This document shows, piece by piece, positions 49,735-57,940 of a stretch of DNA of 64,000 bases. Under the pieces are notes generated by a model. The model was not told the origin of the DNA. It ran no database searches and was given only the letters and a program-made list of their open reading frames with translations. Location of the stretch: NCBI GenBank assembly GCA_003252395.1, contig QKEL01000013.1, forward strand, positions 189,698 through 253,697, given 5' to 3'. Source of the stretch: Spirochaetales bacterium (lineage in GTDB: Bacteria > Spirochaetota > Spirochaetia > Treponematales > Treponemataceae). How positions within the stretch are numbered: the first letter of the stretch is position 1; the number at the start of each line of letters is the position of its first letter. Made by a program: the position numbers and the translations under genes.

Positions 49735-50834
49735 GCCCCCGTTCGGGGCGGAGAGCCGCGTTCCGGGGCGAGTTGGCCGCAGGAAGCGCGGATTCCCGCT
49801 CCCTTTCCCTTGCGCGTGAAGGCCGGAATGCCCCGTTCCCGCAGAAGGCGCCAGAACCGTTCCACGTCGCCTTCCGTCGCGGAAGGCAGGGCGCTCCGCT
49901 CCGGGGCCACGAAGGCGATCAGGTTAACCTTTGCCGTGAGCCCCTCGAGATAGGCGCACAGGGCGTCCGCGGCCCCTGCCGTATCGTTCAAACCGGGAAT
50001 GACCAGGTACTCGAAATACAGCCGGTCCTTGACGCGGGAGTGGGGGAGGGCCAGCAGGGCCTCTTTTAATCGCGCGAGCGGCCACGTTTGATTGACCGGC
50101 ATGAGGGAACCGCGCACGCCGTCCAGGGCCGAATGAAGGCTTATTGCCACGGTTACCAGGTCGAAGCGGGCCGTTCCGTCCGCGCCCGCCCCGCGCCGCT
50201 TCGCGAGTTCGGCGAACCGCTCCAAGCCCGGAACGTGACCGCAGGTGGAAACGCTGACGTTCCCGCTCAAAAGCGCCGCTCCCCGGGGATCGGTAAGAAT
50301 CTCAACCGCCGTTCGTACCGCGCCGAAATTGTCGAAGGGCTCCCCCATCCCCATGAAAACGGCGTTCTCGATATCCGCGCCGAAGAAAAAGCGCGCCGTC
50401 AGGTACTGGGCCGTAATTTCCCCCGCGCTCAGGTTCCTCCCGAGGCCCATGGCCCCCGTTCTGCAGAAGGCGCACCCCCGGGCGCAGCCCGCCTGGGTCG
50501 AGACGCACAGGGTCGTGTGGGTCGCCATGGGAACGATTACCGCCTCGATCTCGTAGCCGTCTTCCAGGGCAAGGGTAAACTTCACGGTATCGCCTTCCCG
50601 CTCCGTTCTGGCGACGGGGGGGAGGGCGCGGCCGAAATCCTCGGTTATGCGGGTCGCCAGCGCCCGATTGTCCCGGAATTCTTCCCGGTCGATGAGCCCC
50701 GCTAGGGAACCCTTCCCGTAGAGGTGGTTCACTGTCGCGCGCGCGTGGAAGCGGCCCTTGCCGTAGCGGCGGGCAAATTCCGCGGCGAGGTCCGATTCCG
50801 TCATGCCGAATATATCCGGGCGGGGAAGGTTCAT
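49731..50834 (-). CDS. rlmN: RlmN-type 23S rRNA (A2503-C2)-methyltransferase
   Basis: A 367-residue radical-SAM methyltransferase that methylates A2503 of 23S rRNA and, in some bacteria, A37 of tRNAs. The cluster motif C-x3-C-x2-C is at residues 117, 121 and 124 within STQAGCARGCAFCRTGAMG, and the second catalytic cysteine is C352 in RASCGQL. The MGMGEPFDNF motif is also present. Length is normal. ATG 50834 begins the homology; TATACT lies 6 nt upstream and no Shine-Dalgarno exists, so the message looks leaderless. Confidence 0.92.
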   Translation of the reverse strand: MNLPRPDIFGMTESDLAAEFARRYGKGRFHARATVNHLYGKGSLAGLIDREEFRDNRALATRITEDFGRALPPVARTEREGDTVKFTLALEDGYEIEAVIVPMATHTTLCVSTQAGCARGCAFCRTGAMGLGRNLSAGEITAQYLTARFFFGADIENAVFMGMGEPFDNFGAVRTAVEILTDPRGAALLSGNVSVSTCGHVPGLERFAELAKRRGAGADGTARFDLVTVAISLHSALDGVRGSLMPVNQTWPLARLKEALLALPHSRVKDRLYFEYLVIPGLNDTAGAADALCAYLEGLTAKVNLIAFVAPERSALPSATEGDVERFWRLLRERGIPAFTRKGKGAGIRASCGQLAPERGSPPRTGA

Positions 50835-50840
50835 GGGGTG

Positions 50841-50846
50841 AGTATA
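50841..50846 (-). promoter_or_regulatory. -10 box of rlmN, leaderless
   Basis: TATACT on the minus strand is separated from the ATG by CACCCC (6 nt). TTCCCC at 50865-50870 is the nearest -35-like match. Confidence 0.5.
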
Positions 50847-50886
50847 AAGGATGAGGGCCGGTGCGGGGAATAGCCGCCGTGCCGGG

Positions 50887-51894
50887 CTACAGGGCCTCGA
50901 TTTTTCGCCACAGGCCGTCCGGGATTTCCACGCCCTTCATGAAGTGCTCCTTTCGGGAGCGCGCGCTCCGTTCCCCGGGGTAGTGGATAGCCTCGAATCC
51001 TTCGGCAAGGGCGGCGCCCTTTACGTATTCGAGCGTAGCCCGTATCAGGTTGCTCCGCCGGTCGCCCGCTCCGAAGAAGTCGGGTTTAAAGCACATGAAG
51101 GCCTGGGATATGCCGAATTCGCGCTCTCCCTCGCCCAATTCCTCGATCTCCCGGGTGGTTCTGCCGTCGGAAAGGATCGAGACGAATAGATCGAGGAGAA
51201 GCGAAAGGCCAGAGCCCTTCCAATAGCCGATGGGGAGCATCCTTCCCGATTCCGCGATGGCTTCGGGCTTAACGGTGAGCCGTCCGTCCGCGTCAAAGCC
51301 GCCGGGAAAGGGAAAGTCGCGCCTTTCTTCCAGGTGATTGGAAAGTTTACCGTAAGAATACTGGGAGATAGCGGTATCGAGGATGATCGTCCGGTCCCCG
51401 TCCGGTACGGCGAGCACGAAGGGATTGTTGCCGATCCTGGGTTCCTTGGCTCCCCAGGGGGGCATATTGGCCTTGGTGTTCGTGAAGGAAACGCTCAGCA
51501 TGCCCCGGGAGGCGGCGTACAGTCCGTAGGTCGCGGCGCGCATCCAGTGGTTGGTGTTGCGAAGCGTCACGAGGGAAAAGCCCTTGCGCTTCGCGATACG
51601 CACCGCTCGGTCCATGGCGAGCAAGGCGTTTAGGGGGCCGGCGCCGAGCCGGCCGTCCCATTGTTCAAAGTTTCCCTTTTTCCGGAGCCGCGCCGGTTTC
51701 GCGCCCGGCTTTACCAGGCCAAGCTCGACGTACTGGACGAAGCCCGGAAAACGCTTGATCCCGTGGGAGAATACCCCGTCGAAGGTATTGTCGGTAAATA
51801 TTTCGGCGAGACTCGAGGCGTCGGCCTCGGAGAACCCGCATTTTATCAAGACCCCGAAAAAGGTCCCGGACATCTGTTCATACGAAACGTTCAT
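50887..51894 (-). CDS. 2,3-diketo-L-gulonate reductase-like protein (LDH2/MDH2 family)
   Basis: A 335-residue NAD(P)-dependent oxidoreductase of the LDH2/MDH2 (type II malate/lactate dehydrogenase) family, closest to YiaK/DlgD, which reduces 2,3-diketo-L-gulonate in ascorbate or pentose catabolism. Key segments are SHGIKRFPGFVQYVELG, LRNTNHWMRAATYGLYAASR, NMPPWGAKEPRIGNNPFVLA and GYWKGSGLSLLLDLFVSILS. GGGGAGCGACC precedes ATG 51894. A lone gene here; it could serve the pentose system downstream. Confidence 0.88.
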   Translation of the reverse strand: MNVSYEQMSGTFFGVLIKCGFSEADASSLAEIFTDNTFDGVFSHGIKRFPGFVQYVELGLVKPGAKPARLRKKGNFEQWDGRLGAGPLNALLAMDRAVRIAKRKGFSLVTLRNTNHWMRAATYGLYAASRGMLSVSFTNTKANMPPWGAKEPRIGNNPFVLAVPDGDRTIILDTAISQYSYGKLSNHLEERRDFPFPGGFDADGRLTVKPEAIAESGRMLPIGYWKGSGLSLLLDLFVSILSDGRTTREIEELGEGEREFGISQAFMCFKPDFFGAGDRRSNLIRATLEYVKGAALAEGFEAIHYPGERSARSRKEHFMKGVEIPDGLWRKIEAL

Positions 51895-51990
51895 GGTCGC
51901 TCCCCGCATCCGCGATGCTGTTCATAGTATCGGCGCGCGCCTCTCTATGTTGAGATCAATTACTGATAAGACGGATTGTCCGAGCATGGC

Positions 51991-52026
51991 GGATTGGCCG
52001 ATCAAGCCGGATTGGCCGATCAAGCC
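51991..52026. repeat. 18-bp perfect tandem repeat
   Basis: GGATTGGCCGATCAAGCC occurs twice head to tail in the gap between the diketogulonate-reductase-like gene and the rhodanese stop. A degenerate third version (GGATTGTCCGA) lies at 51973. Confidence 0.85.
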
Positions 52027-52039
52027 GGGGCCGTGCCGC

Positions 52040-52447
52040 TCACCGCGCGTAGGGTCCCGTTTCGGTAGGGTAGGGCCAGGCGTTTATTCCGCCCGCGTCG
52101 TATACGCGGGTATAACCGGCTTGCAGCAATCTCAGCGCCGCGTTCCTGCTTCGGTTGCCTGACCGGCAATAGACGATAATGGGCGCGTTTTTATCCGGCA
52201 GTTCCTTTCCCATGCGGGCGGCCAGTTCGTAATCCGGAATCAGCACGCTGCCGGGAATATGTCTTTGCGCGTACTCGTCGGGAGTCCGCACGTCCAGGAG
52301 AACGGCGGTCTTGTCCTGTTCGAGCATCCTCTTGGCCTCCGCCGGGGAAAGCGCGCGATAGGGGGCTATTGCCGACGCGCCTTGGGCCGCAACGGACAGT
52401 GAGGCGACAACCATGGAAACGATTAGGAAACCGAGGGTTTTCTTCAT
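52040..52447 (-). CDS. exported single-domain rhodanese
   Basis: A 135-residue exported protein. Signal peptide MKKTLGFLIVSMVVASLSVAA is followed by one rhodanese domain with VLLDVRTPDEYAQRHIPGSV and the catalytic loop CRSGNRS. It acts in the periplasm, probably as a sulfurtransferase or persulfide carrier. AAGGAGTGAATT precedes the ATG. Upstream lies a GTGAC-GTCAC inverted repeat 22 nt from a TATGTT -10 box, matching the arrangement in front of the CoA-disulfide reductase-rhodanese gene. The two may be co-regulated. Confidence 0.92.
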   Translation of the reverse strand: MKKTLGFLIVSMVVASLSVAAQGASAIAPYRALSPAEAKRMLEQDKTAVLLDVRTPDEYAQRHIPGSVLIPDYELAARMGKELPDKNAPIIVYCRSGNRSRNAALRLLQAGYTRVYDAGGINAWPYPTETGPYAR

Positions 52448-52483
52448 GAATTCACTCCTTCTCGCAGTGCCCTGCGTACCGTA

Positions 52484-52526
52484 AACATAAAACAAGGAGG
52501 GTCGAGGGACCGTGACAAACGTCACG
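52484..52526 (-). promoter_or_regulatory. promoter and inverted-repeat activator site of the periplasmic rhodanese gene
   Basis: On the minus strand CGTGAC-GTTT-GTCACG (52511-52526) is a perfect inverted repeat. Its core ends 22 nt before TATGTT (52484-52489), so the centre lies at about -41.5. No -35 box is seen. This matches the site at 10722-10762. Confidence 0.5.
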
Positions 52527-52540
52527 AACTTACAAACGCA

Positions 52541-52569
52541 TTGCCGAATCCGGTCGAACGTGCGAATAT
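52541..52569 (+). promoter_or_regulatory. putative leaderless promoter of the QueG-like gene
   Basis: TTGCCG (52541-52546), 17 nt, and GAATAT (52564-52569) with an extended TGC before it. The ATG at 52577 follows 7 nt later. Confidence 0.5.
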
Positions 52570-52576
52570 GGGGGCC

Positions 52577-53299
52577 ATGAACCCGTCCGCGACAGACTTT
52601 TTCGATTCGGTAAAATCCTGGGGCGCGAGCGACGCGGCCGTTTCCCGGCCGGGCGACGGCCCCGCGGGCCTGGCGTTCGCCGTGTCCCTCGCGCTTCGCC
52701 TCTCCGACGCGGTGATCGACGAGATCGCCGACGAGCCGACCTATACCTATTTCCATCATTATCGAACCGCGAACGCCTTTCTCGACCGTCTCGCCCTGCA
52801 GGCCGGCCTCTTCCTCCAGGATACGGGGGCGCGCTACCTTCCCGTCGCCGCGTCCCAGAGCGCGCCCGATTCAGGCGCCGACGGCGCGTTCCCGTACGGT
52901 GGCCCCTTCGCGGGGCGTTACTCCCATAAAAAGGCCGCCTGCCTTTCCGGCCTTGGCGCCATGGGACGGAGCAATCTCTTTCTTCACCGCCAATGGGGGC
53001 CCCGGGTTCGGCTCGTGACCGTATTCACGGATTGGAAGGAGCTGGAGGCCCTCTGCGGGAGCGGGAGCGAAACGGCGGGCGCGGTTCCCGAGCGGACGGG
53101 CCCGGCGCTTTCCCATCGGTGCGCCGGCTGCGAGCGGTGCGTCGCCGCCTGTCCCGCCCTCGCCATCGGCCTCTCGCCCGACGGACCGGTATTCGATCCG
53201 GCGAAATGCAGCGCTTGGATGAAAAAGGAATACCGACATATCGGCCGCGGCGCGGTGTGCGGAATTTGCATGCGCGTGTGTCCTTCCAGAGCGGAATAG
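52577..53299 (+). CDS. 4Fe-4S protein related to epoxyqueuosine reductase
   Basis: A 240-residue protein with a QueG-like layout, but shorter. The N-terminal part has YTYFHHYRTANAFLDRLALQ and CLSGLGAMGRSNLFLH. The C-terminal double-cluster ferredoxin has CAGCERCVAACP and CGICMRVCPS. It likely carries two [4Fe-4S] clusters and perhaps a cobamide or other cofactor. Whether it reduces epoxyqueuosine is not certain; the length and N-terminus suggest a paralogue. It is divergent from the periplasmic rhodanese. Alternative starts are at 52541 (TTG) and 52568. Confidence 0.75.
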   Translation: MNPSATDFFDSVKSWGASDAAVSRPGDGPAGLAFAVSLALRLSDAVIDEIADEPTYTYFHHYRTANAFLDRLALQAGLFLQDTGARYLPVAASQSAPDSGADGAFPYGGPFAGRYSHKKAACLSGLGAMGRSNLFLHRQWGPRVRLVTVFTDWKELEALCGSGSETAGAVPERTGPALSHRCAGCERCVAACPALAIGLSPDGPVFDPAKCSAWMKKEYRHIGRGAVCGICMRVCPSRAE

Positions 53300-53345
53300 C
53301 GCCGTAAAAAACCGAAAAAGGCGTTATGGAACGATAAAAGTCGTG

Positions 53346-53351
53346 TATAAT
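53346..53351 (+). promoter_or_regulatory. -10 box of the GH43 gene, leaderless
   Basis: TATAAT ends 7 nt (GCTTCCT) before ATG 53359. The earlier in-frame ATG at 53350 lies inside the -10 box and cannot be used by this transcript. Confidence 0.5.
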
Positions 53352-53358
53352 GCTTCCT

Positions 53359-54777
53359 ATGGAAAACTTCAGAACCTTCGGAAATCCGTACATGCCTTCC
53401 TGGGAGTACGTACCCGACGGCGAACCCCACGTGTTCGGCAATCGGGTCTATGTATACGGCTCTCATGACCGGTTTAACGGTCATGTGTTTTGCCTGGGCG
53501 ATTACGTATGCTGGTCTGCCCCGGTAGACGATCTAACGCTCTGGACGTACGAGGGCGTAATCTACAAAAAGACCGACGACCCGTTGAATCCGCTCGGGGC
53601 CATGTGCCTGTACGCCCCCGACGTTACCCGGGGAACCGACGGACGCTATTACCTCTATTACGTGCTCGACAAGGTTTCGGTGGTTTCGGTGGCCGTTTCC
53701 GCCAAACCCGCCGGTCCCTTCTCGTTTTACGGGTACGTCAGGCATGAAAACGGCGAACTCCTCGGCGCGGCCGAGGGCGACGAGCCCCAATTCGACCCGG
53801 GGGTCCTGACCGAGGGCGATCTGACCTATCTCTATACCGGGTTTTGCGGGGTCGGGGATCGGTCGAGAACCGGGCCCATGCTCAGCGTAATCGGTCCCGA
53901 TATGCTCACGCTCCAACGCGGGCCGGAGCGGTTGCTGCCGAGCCAGCCCTTTTCCCAGGGTTCCGGTTTCGAGGGACACGAATACTTCGAGGCGGCCAGC
54001 ATTCGAAAATACCGGGGCCTGTATTATTTTATCTATTCCTCGGTGGTCATGCACGAGCTCTGCTACGCGACCAGCGATCGGCCGGACGGGGGCTTCCGCT
54101 ACCGGGGCGTCCTCGTGAGCAATAACGATTCGCACGTCGGCGGTTACAAGGACCCGGAGGAACCGGCCTATTACGGCGGCAACAACCACGGGAGCATCGC
54201 CGAAATCGGCGGTCGCTGGTACGTCTTCTACCACCGCCATACCCACGGCACCACCTTTTGCAGGCAGGCGTGCGCCGAGCCGCTGGTACCGGGCCCCGAC
54301 GGCACCTTCCTGCAGGCGGAGCTTACCTCGCAGGGCCTTCGCGGGGAACCCTTCCCCGCCCGGGGCAGGTACCCGGCCTATATCGCCTGCAACCTTTCCT
54401 GCGGCGTGGTTTCGCCCTACACCGCGCAGTCCGCCTGGCCCGACAACCGGTTCCCCCTGATTACCCAGGAGGGAAAGGACGGCGACCGGGTGGACGGATA
54501 CGTGGCGAACATGATGGCCGGCGCGGAGGCGGGGTTCAAATACTTCGATTTCCGCGGCGTTACGGCCCTTTCGATCCGGGTCCGGGGATATTGCAAGGGG
54601 GACTTTGTCGTTGCCCTCTCCCGCAAGGGGCCCGCGGCGGCCAGAATCCGGGTGGATTTCACCAACGTCTGGACCGACTACCGCGCGCCGCTTGCCGTTC
54701 CCGACGGCACGTATCCGCTCTATCTCCGATTCGAGGGAGACGGATTGGCGAGCCTGGAGTCCTTCGAGTTCGAATGA
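53359..54777 (+). CDS. GH43-family glycoside hydrolase with C-terminal CBM-like domain
   Basis: A 472-residue cytosolic enzyme (no signal peptide) of glycoside hydrolase family 43, which cleaves alpha-L-arabinofuranosyl or beta-xylosyl bonds. The five-bladed propeller part (residues about 1-310) has FGNRVYVYGSHDRFNG, CLYAPDVTRGTDGRYYLYYV, EGHEYFEAASIRKYRGLYYF and YFIYSS. The usual acidic triad is probably Asp35-36 region, Asp90 and Glu near 210. A C-terminal CBM6-like sandwich follows (YFDFRGVTALSIRVRGY to the end). It faces the sensor-kinase operon and likely processes imported arabinoside or xyloside for the neighbouring transporter. Confidence 0.9.
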   Translation: MENFRTFGNPYMPSWEYVPDGEPHVFGNRVYVYGSHDRFNGHVFCLGDYVCWSAPVDDLTLWTYEGVIYKKTDDPLNPLGAMCLYAPDVTRGTDGRYYLYYVLDKVSVVSVAVSAKPAGPFSFYGYVRHENGELLGAAEGDEPQFDPGVLTEGDLTYLYTGFCGVGDRSRTGPMLSVIGPDMLTLQRGPERLLPSQPFSQGSGFEGHEYFEAASIRKYRGLYYFIYSSVVMHELCYATSDRPDGGFRYRGVLVSNNDSHVGGYKDPEEPAYYGGNNHGSIAEIGGRWYVFYHRHTHGTTFCRQACAEPLVPGPDGTFLQAELTSQGLRGEPFPARGRYPAYIACNLSCGVVSPYTAQSAWPDNRFPLITQEGKDGDRVDGYVANMMAGAEAGFKYFDFRGVTALSIRVRGYCKGDFVVALSRKGPAAARIRVDFTNVWTDYRAPLAVPDGTYPLYLRFEGDGLASLESFEFE

Positions 54778-54819
54778 TCCGGGGGCCCGCTCGGCGCGAC
54801 GCGCGTTCCGGGCGCTCCC

Positions 54820-56457
54820 TTACGTTCCCTTCGCCGGGGCGGCCGCCCGCGCCGCCGCGGGCGAAGCGGTCTTTTGCTGCCGGAATTCCTTCGGGGTCAG
54901 GCCTTCCCGTTTTTTGAAAATATAGCTCAGGTAGTTCGGCTCGTTGTATCCCACCGAGAAGGCGATATTCACGATCTTGTCGTCGGTCGAAAGGAGCAGC
55001 TCCTTTACCTTCTCCATGCGCACCGAGGTGAGGTGGTCTATGAAGGTTTCCGACATTTCCTGCGAGAAGATCGTGCTGAAATGGGTCGGGCTCAGGGAAA
55101 CGTGGGCGGCCACCGTGTTCAGTGAAATATCGGGGTCGTTGTAGTTTTCCGCGATATACTCGCAGGCCTTTTGCACGAGCTTGCGGTGGTGGCAGTCCTT
55201 GCCCTGGTCCCGCAGCTCGATGAATTTCATGCAGATTTGCGTCGCGAGTTCCGTGCACTCCTGGGCCGTTACCGACGAGGAAATCACCTGTTCGCGGTCC
55301 ACGAATTTCTCGGTAAGCTCGTTCCAGTCCATGCCGGGGTTAAAGCTCCGTATGATCCTCATGGCCGAGGCCGTCAGGTCCATCAAAACGTAATAGCGGT
55401 AGAGCATGCCCTGCATTTCGTCGCTGCACAGGTTCTTGGTGAATTCCGCCACGATCGAGGGAACGTCGTCGGCCCTGGCGAACTTGAGCCGCGATTCCAT
55501 GTCGGTATTGAATAGCTCGTCCAGCGACGCCACCAGGGGCGAATCCCTGCGGCTGAGGTCCCCGGTGCGGAAAATCCTGCCCCGCTGCGTGTGGGAGAAC
55601 GTCTTAAGCAGTACCGAGGCTTCGCGCCAGGCTTCGTGTATTCCCGAGAGCCGCTCGGTCACCCCGCTTATGCCCACGGTCACGACGGTGGAGCCGCCGT
55701 CCTCCACCTCGTGCTTGAGGGTCTGGGAAACGTGGTAGGCGCGGCCCACCGTGTCCATCTCGCTCGCCCCCTTCACGATCAGCGCCACGTGGTCCATCCC
55801 GCTCATGAAATACAGCACGTCCTCGGCGTCGGAGAAAAGGTACTTTACCTTGGAGGCGATAGCCTGGCGGTTCGGGTACCCTTCCTTTTCCTCGCAGTAG
55901 GCTATGGCCACGGCGTAATGCCTCCCCAACAGGTTGACCGACAGCTCACCGGCGCGGCGGAGCGTTTCGTCGGGATCGAGCACGCCGTTGCACACCTGCT
56001 CGAGAAAGGTCCCGACCAGCGCGTTCCGCACGGTTTCCTCGTTCGAGAGGTTCTGCATGGACGAAAGGCTCCGTCTCTTGTACTCGGTGATCTTCTCGCC
56101 CGAGGCGCGCAGGGCGGCGAAAAGGTCCTTATTCGACACGGGCTTCAGGATATATTGGTCAACGCCGATGCCGATGGCCTGGCGGGCCAGGTCAAAGTCG
56201 TCGTGACCGCTCACGATGATGATTCTCAGCCAGGGTATGATGGACTTCGCGTGGCGGGCCAGCGTGAGCCCGTCCATGAACGGCATCTTGATATCGGTTA
56301 TGAGTATGTCGGGTTTCACGTCCTGAATAATGGTGAGCGCGAGCTCGCCGTCCGCTGCCTCGCCCGCGCAGGTAAAGGGCTCGCCGCCGTTCTCGATCGC
56401 GTTTCTCATGTTTTGCCGTATCAGCGTCTCGTCCTCTACGAGGAATACCGTGAACAT
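54820..56457 (-). CDS. YesN-type AraC response regulator
   Basis: A 545-residue regulator. The receiver domain (1-125) has phosphorylatable Asp55 in ILITDIKMPFMDG. A long linker domain of about 280 residues and a C-terminal AraC-type double helix-turn-helix (about 430-530) follow: YIAENYNDPDISLNTVAAHV, then VGYNEPNYLSYIFKKREGLT. Phosphorylated by the adjacent kinase, it should control the sugar-uptake genes. It is last in the minus-strand operon sensor-kinase-regulator; 15 nt separate it from the kinase gene. The C-terminal tail is Ala/Pro-rich. Confidence 0.94.
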   Translation of the reverse strand: MFTVFLVEDETLIRQNMRNAIENGGEPFTCAGEAADGELALTIIQDVKPDILITDIKMPFMDGLTLARHAKSIIPWLRIIIVSGHDDFDLARQAIGIGVDQYILKPVSNKDLFAALRASGEKITEYKRRSLSSMQNLSNEETVRNALVGTFLEQVCNGVLDPDETLRRAGELSVNLLGRHYAVAIAYCEEKEGYPNRQAIASKVKYLFSDAEDVLYFMSGMDHVALIVKGASEMDTVGRAYHVSQTLKHEVEDGGSTVVTVGISGVTERLSGIHEAWREASVLLKTFSHTQRGRIFRTGDLSRRDSPLVASLDELFNTDMESRLKFARADDVPSIVAEFTKNLCSDEMQGMLYRYYVLMDLTASAMRIIRSFNPGMDWNELTEKFVDREQVISSSVTAQECTELATQICMKFIELRDQGKDCHHRKLVQKACEYIAENYNDPDISLNTVAAHVSLSPTHFSTIFSQEMSETFIDHLTSVRMEKVKELLLSTDDKIVNIAFSVGYNEPNYLSYIFKKREGLTPKEFRQQKTASPAAARAAAPAKGT

Positions 56458-56472
56458 CGCGCTTCTCCCCCC

Positions 56473-57921
56473 TTAGCCGATTTGCGCCTGCGCCTGGGCG
56501 GGCGAGCGGACCAGGGGCAGCCGCAGGGTTATCGTGCAGCCCTTGTCCAACTCGCTTTCCACCGTGAGCCCCTGCTCGGTTTCGTAATACAGCTGAACGC
56601 GCTTGTACACGTTATACAGGCCGAAACCGGATATCGGGTTCGCCACGTCGTAATGCGTCAGGCTGCCCCGCAGCGTCTCGAGTTCCTCGGCGCTCATGCC
56701 GCGCCCGTTGTCTTCCACCGAAAAGACCATCACGTCGCCTTCCAGGTCGCCCTTCAGCGAAATGAAGCCCCGTCGCCGCTTTTTCTTGATGCCGTGGTAA
56801 ATCGCGTTTTCCACCAGGGGCTGCAGGAGCAGTTTCAGCATGGATTCCTGCAGAATCCGGGGGCTAAAGTCTATGCGGTAGTCGAGGATCGCGCCGTACC
56901 GCATTTTCTGAATCGCGAGATAGCTTTCCACGTGCGATTTTTCTTCCGCCACCGTAACCCAATCCCGGCCCTTATTCAACGAGAGCCGGAAAAAGCTCGA
57001 GAGGGCCAGGGTGGTTGTTATCACGTCGTCGGTCTGTCCTTCCTCCGCGAGGGAAAGGATGGTCCCGAGGGTATTGTACATGAAGTGCGGCGCGATCTGG
57101 GCCTGCAGCGCCTTCATCTCCGCCTTCTGTAAATTCCGCTGCTTTTGCACGTTCTGCTCTATGAGCTCTATAAGCTTTCCCGCCATGGTATTGAGGCTGT
57201 CCGTCAGCTCGTCAAGCTCGCTTACCTCCGGCTTTTCGGCGCGGATAGACAGGTCGCCCTGGGCGATCCGCGAGGCCATGGTCTTGAGCCGGTCGATGGG
57301 GTCGTTGACGCTCCGGTTGAGCTGGCGGTAATTGCGCATGAGGAACATGAGGATCGACGCGAACAGCACGGTCTGCACCAGCGTCATGATATCCATGGAC
57401 CGCTGCAGCTTCGTGTTCTGGATATGGGCGAGCACCATTTCCGCGGCGACGAACTTTTGCAGCACGTCGTAGAGAAGGTCGCTTACCGAGCTTATTTCCG
57501 CGAGAATTTTCTCGTTGTCGCGAACCGGCGCGTTCCCGGCGATATTGTCGCCGATCTTTCGCACGTACCCCTCCATCGTATCCAGGGTATTTCTCGCGAC
57601 CAGGATCAGGTAGCTGTTGTCGGCGCTATTGGCGTTTCGTTCCAAAAGGTCGAGCTTTTCCTTGATGCGCTCGATCAATTCGTACTGGGTGTTGTCCCCG
57701 AATTCGGTCTTCCCCGTAACGATATTCCACATGGTCGTGTAGGTTTCTTCCTTCAGCCCGCTCGAGAGGCTGTTCGCGTCGTACACGTTTTCGATGATCC
57801 GTTCGTACTGGTTCAGGACGATGTTGTAATAGAGGGTATTGAATAGGAAGGGCACCAGCGTCGCGATAATGATGACGATATTGGTTACCTTCAGGGTCTT
57901 GCGTATGCTGTTGGTACGCAT
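56473..57921 (-). CDS. YesM-type sensor histidine kinase
   Basis: A 482-residue membrane kinase. TM1 is at residues 12-34, an extracytoplasmic helical sensor at 35-175, TM2 at about 179-195, HAMP at 196-250 (DPIDRLKTMASRIAQGDLS). The His_kinase domain has phospho-His279 in IAPHFMYNTLGTILS, and the ATPase domain has VENAIYHGI, SVEDNGRGMS and GFGLYNVYKR. It phosphorylates the YesN-type regulator. It lies 19 nt downstream of a binding-protein gene, which probably acts as its ligand-receiving partner. Confidence 0.94.
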   Translation of the reverse strand: MRTNSIRKTLKVTNIVIIIATLVPFLFNTLYYNIVLNQYERIIENVYDANSLSSGLKEETYTTMWNIVTGKTEFGDNTQYELIERIKEKLDLLERNANSADNSYLILVARNTLDTMEGYVRKIGDNIAGNAPVRDNEKILAEISSVSDLLYDVLQKFVAAEMVLAHIQNTKLQRSMDIMTLVQTVLFASILMFLMRNYRQLNRSVNDPIDRLKTMASRIAQGDLSIRAEKPEVSELDELTDSLNTMAGKLIELIEQNVQKQRNLQKAEMKALQAQIAPHFMYNTLGTILSLAEEGQTDDVITTTLALSSFFRLSLNKGRDWVTVAEEKSHVESYLAIQKMRYGAILDYRIDFSPRILQESMLKLLLQPLVENAIYHGIKKKRRRGFISLKGDLEGDVMVFSVEDNGRGMSAEELETLRGSLTHYDVANPISGFGLYNVYKRVQLYYETEQGLTVESELDKGCTITLRLPLVRSPAQAQAQIG

Positions 57922-57940
57922 GGTGAAAACGCGCCTGATA

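Noticed and set aside
55591-57132. A 513-codon open frame antisense to the kinase and regulator genes
   Set aside because: High GC keeps the opposite strand free of stops. The translation has no signal peptide, domain or ribosome site, and the sense genes are clearly real.
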